A stretch of 64,000 bases of DNA from Certhia americana. Lineage: Eukaryota; Chordata; Aves; Passeriformes; Certhiidae. Of this stretch, positions 56,401 to 64,000 are shown piece by piece. Below the pieces are notes generated by a model that saw only the letters and a list, made by a program, of their open reading frames with translations, ran no database searches and had not been told where the DNA came from. The stretch's first letter is position 1. The number at the start of each line of letters is the position of its first letter. The DNA lies in assembly GCA_018697195.1 (NCBI GenBank), contig CM031857.1:50179471-50243470 (forward strand), read 5' to 3'. A program made the translations under genes and the position numbers.

Positions 56401-57170
56401 ACTCCTCATTACCTTTGCTGAACCCCTCCTATTAAAACAAATAAATCAGAAAGTGGACATTTGCATACGTTCACCAAGTCCCTTTCACAATTAAAGAGAC
56501 ATTACTGGACAAACATGACACAAATATTTTCGTCTTTATTCAGTCCTCTCCAACAACACGCAAGCATTTATTTATTTATCTTTACTTCAACTAGAAAGAG
56601 ATTTCATTTATTTAGACTTTAATTAGCTTGCTGTTCTCACAAGCTGAGAGCCCTGCGGGTCCAGCAATCCTTGTGGGTCTCAGCGTTCATTCCAGTTGGC
56701 TTGCCAATCGTGAGGCAGTCTGTCATGCATGCTGTTGCTCTCACAGATGTGGATCCCATCAGGGATCTTGCAGATGGGGAGGGGGAAAACAAACCCTAAG
56801 CAAGAGTATAATCTCTTCAACACACAGACTTAAATGCAATTAAGCTGCTTTAATTTTAAGGGATGCTGAAGTGCTTGGAACGTCATCACTTTCACACAGA
56901 TTTAAAGGGGTCCAGTTGCACAGGTTGCCAGCACATGGCCAGTTTTATGGCACACCTTCATAAAAGCAATGGCATAAAAAAATCAGGTCTTTGGCATAAG
57001 GATTTCAGATCCTATTCAGGTTTATACAACAGATGGCCAGCACACCACACACCTCACTGATGTGAATGGAAACATTAGCGTTATAGAGTTTCAGCCATGT
57101 CTCACCTGGAGATTTATTTAACAACTGTTTGGTAAATAGTTTGTATCTCACTGGAAACTGCTAAACCCAT

Positions 57171-57190
57171 AAAAAAAAAAAAAAAAAAAA
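57171..57190. repeat. poly(A) run, 20 nt
   Basis: Uninterrupted run of 20 A on the plus strand in the intron; no associated retroposon recognised. Confidence 0.9.
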
Positions 57191-58623
57191 GGCAGCAAAA
57201 TAAAAATTACTGTAATGTCTCTCTCTTGATACTCACCTTTGTCCTTAATCAATCTTAAAAGCCCACTCCAACTAAACAGCAGGAATTATTCTTGTGGACT
57301 ACTAGTGCCAGCAGTTATGAAAAGAGATTTAAACATATATGACTAGGAAGTTTGCTAGTGCAATTCAAATTCCTGAATCTTAAACCCCATACACTGCATA
57401 CTATTTTCTAAACCTCTCAAAACCTTTCCTAGCACATGTGGGGTCTACAATATCTCTCAACAATAGATTCCTTTGTATTTTTCCAATATGAAGGGAGCAT
57501 CTGGATGAAATGTGAGTAACAGAAAAGCACACAGGTGTAATGCTAAGTTTGGATTCCATGCAGAGTTCTACTCCTTTAGAAACTGGCTTAATGAAATGAG
57601 GATTAAAATTAGTAAACAAAGTGTAAGTTCAAGAAGGAGGCTCAGGAGAAGGGAATTTTTAATGTCTTTAAATTATGCCTCCTAAGATGTCCCTACTCCA
57701 AAGAACTCTACGGAATTTAAAAAAAAACAAAACAAAAACAAAACAAAAAGATAAGCATGTCAGTAATATGTGTAAGATGAAGCTCAACTCAGTAAGGAAA
57801 CAGTTTTAAAACCAAAACTAAGCATTTAAGCCCCCATGCTCACCTCTCTTGGAGCCCATACTAGTGTTCAGTTTGATTATAAAACAACCTTTGCAAGGTA
57901 GCTGTATGATTTCCTGACAGGCTCAGTTTTCCTTTGCCTAAAGATGATCTGAATAACAGTAAAATAAAGACAGCCATCCAGTGCAGGTATTAGCTTTGAA
58001 AGACTTTGAAGGAGATAAAAAAATTCCTATAATATGGAACAGTGTTAAGAAAGAAATAAGTGAGTTAATGAATAGCAAAATGGTAAATCACCAGTGAACA
58101 AAAGCAGAGGACAGCTGATTTAAAACAATAAAGTAATACATTTTGATGTAAATTTTAAGAAAATAAACTGAGTTTTTTATTTTTCAACTTAGAGAGAAGC
58201 AAAGGGTTACACTGAAATTCACTCTCCAACTACATCCAGTGAAAAATGGTTTTGATTTTCTTTTGTTTAACCTTATATTTTGTTGCCCAGCCAGCTGAGA
58301 CAGGGGAAAAAGTTTTCATGTGAACAATACAGAGTTGTCAAAAAAGTTGCTTTATGAAGAAACATGAAATCCATAGTCTTCATGCTGAAAGAATGGAAAC
58401 TAATGGAGTTCAAAGTATAGAAAAAGAAATGGTGCAATTGTTTTATTTTCCAGTTTGGATACTTCACTAAACTGGCACATCACACTCAAAATTATTTATA
58501 AAACTGTTTCATCTGGAAAGGAACAGTAAAAATGTATGCAAACCTGCTTACAAACTTATTCACAATTCTACATCCTGCCCTGTTTTGTTAGACATGACTT
58601 AAGAGAGGCCCTACACAGGGAAG

Positions 58624-58626
<3 letters not shown>

Positions 58627-58673
<47 letters not shown>

Positions 58674-58773
58674 NNNNNNNNNNNNNNNNNNNNNNNNNNN
58701 NNNNNNNNNNNNNNNNNNNNNNNNNNNNNNNNNNNNNNNNNNNNNNNNNNNNNNNNNNNNNNNNNNNNNNNNN

Positions 58774-58810
<37 letters not shown>
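58627..58810. other. assembly gap (100 N) inside poly(T)
   Basis: 47 T at 58627-58673, exactly 100 N at 58674-58773, then 37 T at 58774-58810. A round 100 N is the usual placeholder for a gap of unknown size. Both flanks are the same homopolymer, so the missing sequence may be a long T tract or a collapsed repeat. Any open frame running through it is an artefact. Confidence 0.97.
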
Positions 58811-58811
<1 letters not shown>

Positions 58812-60918
58812 TTGTTGTTCATTTATGCAATTCAGGATTTACACAGCTTGGAGAAGAGATAAATTCAAATGACACATGCAATTATCTGCCATATTAGCAG
58901 GGTCTTGTGTTGGTTTTCTTCTTTGAGGGATAGAGGGACAAATGGGAGAGTTTGCAAGGAAATGGAGCTGACAGACTGAAGTTAAATTTGCAAGCTTGAA
59001 GCACTTTGTTTTATTAAGATCCCCTCACTAAGCTGCAGCATTGGATGATTATGCACTCATTTGATTTGTGTAACAAGACAATTCAGAAAGACCAACATAG
59101 TTTCCTACATGGTATTCTACAATAAATTTAAATCTAACCTCACTAGTTTCTAACAGCTGCTTCTAAAGCTGAGCCATAATTCACTCTAGGCTCACTCAGC
59201 TTTTGGCATCATTCAGAAAAGATGGATGGTATAAATGTGAAGTATCAGATTCACAGTATCGGAAGTTATTACTGTCATTTCTGTATCCTTATTGTGGTTA
59301 ACATAAAAGGTTACATGTGCAGTGATGCAATGTGAAGGTTTCCTTTACCTCTTCTAAAGTTATACACAGGTAAAATTTTCTACTCAACTACAGAATAAAA
59401 ATTGAAAAGCTACCAACCAAAAGGAGGTTCTTATTTCTTTCACCTGATGAAGGGCACAGCAAAATAACCAGTTCAATTTAAACTATTTAGTTGCTTTTTA
59501 AAAGCTCTCCTGGTATTTTTAACTGTTTCCTGGTAGAGATAGAAACCTCAGTTATTTTGTTTCTTCTCTTCCCATTTCTATCATATTGTTTCCTATACAT
59601 GTGTGTACACCTTTTTTAGGCAGAACTATTTACCAGCAACCAAGAGCATTTTAAAGCTAGAACTTTTATCAGGCCCACAGTTCCCTCCAGGAAAGTATGA
59701 GTATCAGCTGAAGCATCAGGCTGGCAGATGACATGTCAGAATTTTTAACATCTCTCTTCCCCCACCGCTTGCAAACAAGAAATAAAACTAGGCTATGGAT
59801 ATTTGGATATGCATTTTTAAAGAGTGGAAAGATATATCAGAAAATTAGGTACTTATTTTAAAACACACCAGGTATGTTTCAGTACTATTAGATTTTCACA
59901 AGCATATTTTCCTAATTCTTGCCTTAGGAGAAGTGCTGCTGAGGTTCAGCAGTTAGTAGGGAGCTGGTACCTTGCTTTGGGTATTCTAATTCCCCACTTC
60001 ATACTTCAAATCTATCCCATCATGTGCACACAAAGTTACCCATAAGCAATTCAAGGCAGTTATATTTACTGTCTTCACAACACCCACCACAAACCAAATT
60101 CTTCCTTGAAGCATTTTTTGTATCTACACACTAAAGCCCTGAGTTTATCACTAAAAATAGACACTGAATGCATCAACTGTTTAAAGGGACCCGTTAGGAT
60201 GCATGAATCCCATAAGCTTACACTAAGGTTAGATGGACGATGCTGATCCAAAATGAACAAGCAATGCCAACTGCAAGAATTTTGCTAAAGCCTGTTAATC
60301 ATGTTTCCAAAATAAATTCTCTGAACAGAGTGTATTTTTAATATATATTTATTACATCACTTACAATAATCTACATTAATGTTAAATCTAGCAAAATAAC
60401 AAATTGCAACCAAGATGACATGGTCAAATATGAAACACAAGTACAATACAGTATGATGAAACAATGGCACAAAAATGAAGGTGATTTTTGTCAGCTGATT
60501 ATAAGAAATAAAACATTCATCGGTGTTTATTTTGCAAGTTTTACATGTCTGGTTGATAAATCAACAGCTTTCTTTTTGGTTTCCTGCATCACATTAATAC
60601 AAAAATGGTATATTTTAAAAGCAAATATCCAAGCACTTTCCATTAAAAAAAATAATTGTATGCATAACTTTGTAAAATCTTAAACTTATGCTGTAAATGT
60701 GCCAATATTTACAATATCATAGTGCAACTAAGAAAACGAAGAGGCCTTTAGCACAACAAACATTGTTAGCTCCTCTTTCACTAGAGCCCAAATTCCAAAA
60801 CACTGTATTGCAGGGCAAACCACAACCTAATCACCCCATATAACATCAGACAACAAGTACACGCTGGGTACAGTACAGCTTTCTTCACACTTGACTGCTG
60901 AGGGTTAACTGAAGTTAA

Positions 60919-61052
60919 CGGGAGAGTTGTCGCCGTGCGCAGCCCGGGGCACAGAGCCGCACGGGAGCGGGTGCGCTCCGCCCCGGCACCGCACCGGGGA
61001 CACCGCACCGGGGACACCCACACACCTACCGCCGGCACCCGGGGAGCTCCGC
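60919..61052. promoter_or_regulatory. small intronic CpG island, possible internal promoter
   Basis: About 19 CpG dinucleotides fall in 134 nt, while the surrounding kilobases have almost none. It includes a minus-strand GC box (GGGGCGGAG, 60976-60984) and a tandem 14-nt duplication GCACCGGGGACACC (60991-61004 and 61005-61018). On the DCLK1 sense strand it lies about 7.5 kb before the first linker exon seen. DCLK1 is known to have an internal promoter for its kinase-only short isoform, but the matching start exon was not found here, so the role is open. Confidence 0.4.
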
Positions 61053-61416
61053 CAGCCTGGGGGCAGCTGCCAGGGGGAGAGAGGCCAACTGAGCCGGCCA
61101 AAGGTGTCTTGGCAGCAGGCACAGCTCAGAGCAGCGCCTGCTCTGCTCAGCAGACCCTGGTTTCTGTAGGGAAGGGCTTTCTTTCCTGGGGGAAGCGCAC
61201 CCATTTCCAATGAGGGTGACAACCATTCCTTTGCTCTGCACATAAAGGTATTGCTGTCTGTGCTTCGTAAAGTTACTTTTCATCGCTCAGAGCTACAAGC
61301 TCTTGTCGCTAGCAGATAGAGCTGAAAGTGAAGATTAAATAAAAACCGATCGTGTGTTTGGTTGCGCACCATTAATTGGATACAAGAAAAAGCATAGACA
61401 ACATTAATCTATGCAT

Positions 61417-61430
61417 TCATCACGTGATGA
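61417..61430. promoter_or_regulatory. palindromic E-box TCATCACGTGATGA
   Basis: A perfect 14-nt palindrome centred on CACGTG. The core TCACGTGA is the form preferred by MITF/TFE-type bHLH-Zip factors. It lies about 370 nt from the CpG island. Binding is inferred from the motif only. Confidence 0.4.
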
Positions 61431-61549
61431 GGTAATTTAGCACCATAAAGATTTTCTGTCCATTTATCTACATTTTTGACAGAAATAGTAAACTTGAATT
61501 GATCAGAGGTTCTTTTCTATATTACTGTTAATACATTTTACATTCAGAG

Positions 61550-61612
61550 TGCAGTTTTTGTAACTAATGCACTATATAAAGTTCACACTGCAGTGTGAAT
61601 TACAAAACTGCA
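61550..61612. repeat. nested inverted repeats with an 18-nt perfect palindrome
   Basis: TTCACACTGCAGTGTGAA (61582-61599) is a perfect 18-nt palindrome. An outer pair, TGCAGTTTTTGTAA (61550-61563) and TTACAAAACTGCA (61600-61612), is complementary apart from one extra T. A TATATAAAG sequence lies between them at 61573-61581. Confidence 0.8.
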
Positions 61613-64000
61613 GAAGAAAATGCTATTATTTGTCTCAATCCAGTTGTTCTTCTAGGGTGTTGTACATTATACATCCTTTCTTGTAATATACGTTTATAGC
61701 CACAATATTAATACCCCAGAATATTCATCTTTCAGCCAAATATGCCCTGCGAAAATGAATTGAAGAGAAAGATAACTAAATGCAATGTGCTGTCTCTGAA
61801 CTATTTTACAAATTGGAAAGCAAGTTTCACATTGCATAATGAATGCTAAAGGTTTTATTGATTTCAACAAAAGAACTTCGAATTTTTGCACGACTGAATG
61901 TACTGCAGAACAGTACCATTCAAGAGGAGGCATAAGACTGAACATGTCAAGCGAATATCATTTCAAATATTCAAATTTCAATTTAGGATTAATGTTTTGT
62001 CTGTGTGTGTGTATTTTGTACTTGTCTGTGCGTAAGGTTTTATCCTTCCCACCTTGAAGTCAATGGCGGGTTTGCCACTAACTTTTGGTCAGTTTGAACT
62101 TAGCCCTTGTTTGTAGATGTGATCTCTTAAAACTACAGAATTCCTTGGGGTAGCTGCTCAGCAAGTAATAGTTGATGCAGCTCCACCAACTCTAACAGAG
62201 CTGTAGTGAATCCCACCAGACAAGCAACCTCCTGTTAAAACATTTTCCCCACTTACTTGTTTAAAGTCACAAATGTGACGTAACAGCGCATGGGTTCCAC
62301 AGCCATTAATCTATGTATGTGTGCATGTGCATGTAAATATAAACATACGTGTTCTGTGCTTCACATGTGAACTGCTTGTTGCACAAAAGAGGATAAGAGA
62401 TTTTAAAAACAAAATGAAACAAAGTTGCAGAAAGCATTAGGGAAATAATCACAAGTATTCCTAAAGCTCAGAGGGAGGCAAAGCTTTCACAATCTAGACA
62501 AGACTCTTTAGCTACATCATAATCACCTTGGAATAGGCACAAATAATGCAGCATACAGAGAACTATCAGAGGTTCAAACACTATAAAGTTGCTTAAGCTA
62601 TTCTATTATTTAATGCAGTTCATGAAATTTAGGAGCAAACTAAAACCGGTGCTGTTGCAAGTAGAACTACAGCATCAAGGAACACAATTTCAGTTTCACC
62701 CATAAACTGAAACCTTCTGGTCTTGCTCAAAAGAAACATTTCATTTCTGCTCATGTATAATGGGAATTACATTCCACACAAAAAAGGATCTCAAAGTCTA
62801 TAAACAGTGTACCTTTTCAATCTCTATGGGACTTTCATTCCTAAAATGAAATATTAATGATACATCTTACCCCTGAATAGCCCCTTAATACAAGTCATAT
62901 GTTGAAATGATTAAATGTTATGGGCTAGCATATTCTTTTTTAAAACAGTCTTGATGGAGAACTCACTATGATAACAATTACTGATATAAAGTCCATTTTT
63001 CTTTTCCACAGTTAAGCAAAGCTATGGGATTCAGGTTTGCTGTCAATCTGTGCTCCCTGCGCAGAACATTCTTAATAAACTGCCTAAAGCAGCAGTAGCC
63101 TATATGGGAGAAGGGAGGAAAAAATAAAATTCCTGGAATTTATTTTCTTTACAGGGAAAAAACAATTTTCAAAATGTCAGTAAGTATTTCGCTCAACCTG
63201 GTCAAGTTGCCTGAATTTTGGAAACTGATCCCAACGTGCCTTTATATAATATGCATTTCTCAGGATCAAGTAATACATTTTGCAAAGACATTCCCTCATA
63301 AAAGCCAAAAATGCAAGTAGCTTCACAGCTGTGAACTTTTTCAGCAGAATAGGGCAGCCTATGCATTATGGTATGGGGTGAGGGATGGACTGTTCTTATG
63401 ACTGGGAACAGTTTTAGATTGAAGTTTGAAGCAGGACTCGCAAAACATGCATTTCAAAAGGGAATGACCTGACTGCTTCAGCAAACCTGCCAGATCAATG
63501 TCTTTCTCTCCAGGTGATACTGGAACCAGGTATTGGAAACAGAGAAGGTAAGTTTTGTATTCTGCTGCCGTTTTATTTCTTTTTTGCAAATATCCTCTGT
63601 AAAGAAAGTTCTGTGGATATAGTAAAGCCATAACATCACATGCCAACATTTTCCATCTGCTGGGTTTTACTATGGACAAATCAGTCTAAAGGAATTATTT
63701 CACTACATTTAGAAGCTGGCATGTGGCAGCTGAACTTTTTCTTCAATTAAGTAAATTTTCCTGATCTCAAAATATATTAAATCATCACTAAATAGATCAA
63801 AAATATAACCTCTATAGTTTTTTATTAAGAATCAGAAACACATTGATTTCTAATTCTTAGATTATTAGTATTTGAGAAAATGAAAGGAAAGGTATAAGAC
63901 TGCAAAAGTGTGATCACTACACTATGGACTTAAATACAGCAAACAATGGGAAATATTGCTATGGAAATTAAGTAGACTAAGATTCTCACAATAAAGCAGC

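Larger units (their letters stand above)
53424..64000 (-). other. DCLK1 upstream intron (partial)
   Basis: I searched the minus strand here by eye for the expected Ser/Pro-rich linker exon (ending like SPGSLRKQR) and for the short-isoform start exon (MLELIE) and did not find either, so they should lie beyond 64000 or, less likely, in the sequence gap. The stretch holds a 20-nt poly(A) (57171-57190), the N gap (58674-58773), a CpG-dense island (60919-61052) and palindromes at 61417-61430 and 61582-61599. A possible unannotated exon at 56641-56766 is described in the findings. Confidence 0.75.

Noticed and set aside
58536..58862. Open frames through the N gap (poly-Phe/poly-Lys)
   Set aside because: They result from translating homopolymer and N placeholder.
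60781..61283. Several overlapping long open frames in the CpG island
   Set aside because: GC-rich sequence lacks stop codons, so frames open on both strands at once. None resembles a known protein or the expected DCLK1 start exon.
63359..63679. 106-residue minus-strand open frame near the window end
   Set aside because: The composition (many Cys, Leu and Lys) matches no family I know and no splice sites fit DCLK1 phases. Treated as chance.

Overview
The window is eukaryotic and most likely from a bird. It is AT-rich and intron-dominated, all recognisable exons use GT-AG splice sites, introns are compact (0.6 to 8.7 kb), interspersed repeats are sparse, no Alu/B1-type SINE is visible, and one fragment at about 35.4-35.5 kb resembles the 3' end of a CR1 retroposon, a family typical of birds and reptiles. 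There is no prokaryotic gene organisation, no CRISPR array and no tRNA or rRNA gene that I can see.

The only protein-coding gene I can support is on the minus strand: DCLK1 (doublecortin-like kinase 1). Eleven constitutive exons plus one 74-nt cassette exon can be placed to the base. They cover the last part of the Ser/Pro-rich linker, the whole CaMK-type Ser/Thr kinase domain and both alternative C-terminal tails. Without the cassette the coding segments total 1188 nt, giving 395 residues plus a stop. With the cassette they total 1155 nt, giving 384 residues plus a stop. Both sums are exact multiples of three. The doublecortin domains, the start codon and the linker exon before residue 1 of the partial protein are not in this window and should lie beyond base 64000 (upstream of a minus-strand gene).

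Layout from low to high coordinate, i.e. from the gene's 3' end to its 5' side: 1-11126 is 3'UTR and/or downstream flank with several candidate poly(A) hexamers; 11127-11291 is the dual-frame last coding exon; 19945-20018 is the cassette exon; 25629-53423 holds ten kinase and linker exons; 53424-64000 is part of an upstream intron, with a 100-N assembly gap inside long poly(T) at 58674-58773 and a small CpG-dense island at about 60.9-61.1 kb flanked by palindromes and an E-box.

The most interesting points are the last exon, which is read in two frames depending on the 74-nt cassette; an RFX-type X-box 31 nt past the cassette's donor site; the intronic CpG island, a possible internal promoter or enhancer; several homeobox/SOX-rich non-coding blocks that look like enhancers; a template-strand G-quadruplex motif; and several near-perfect palindromes. 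I found no convincing wholly new gene system. DCLK1 assignments rest on recognising family sequence from memory, and non-coding function claims are inference.
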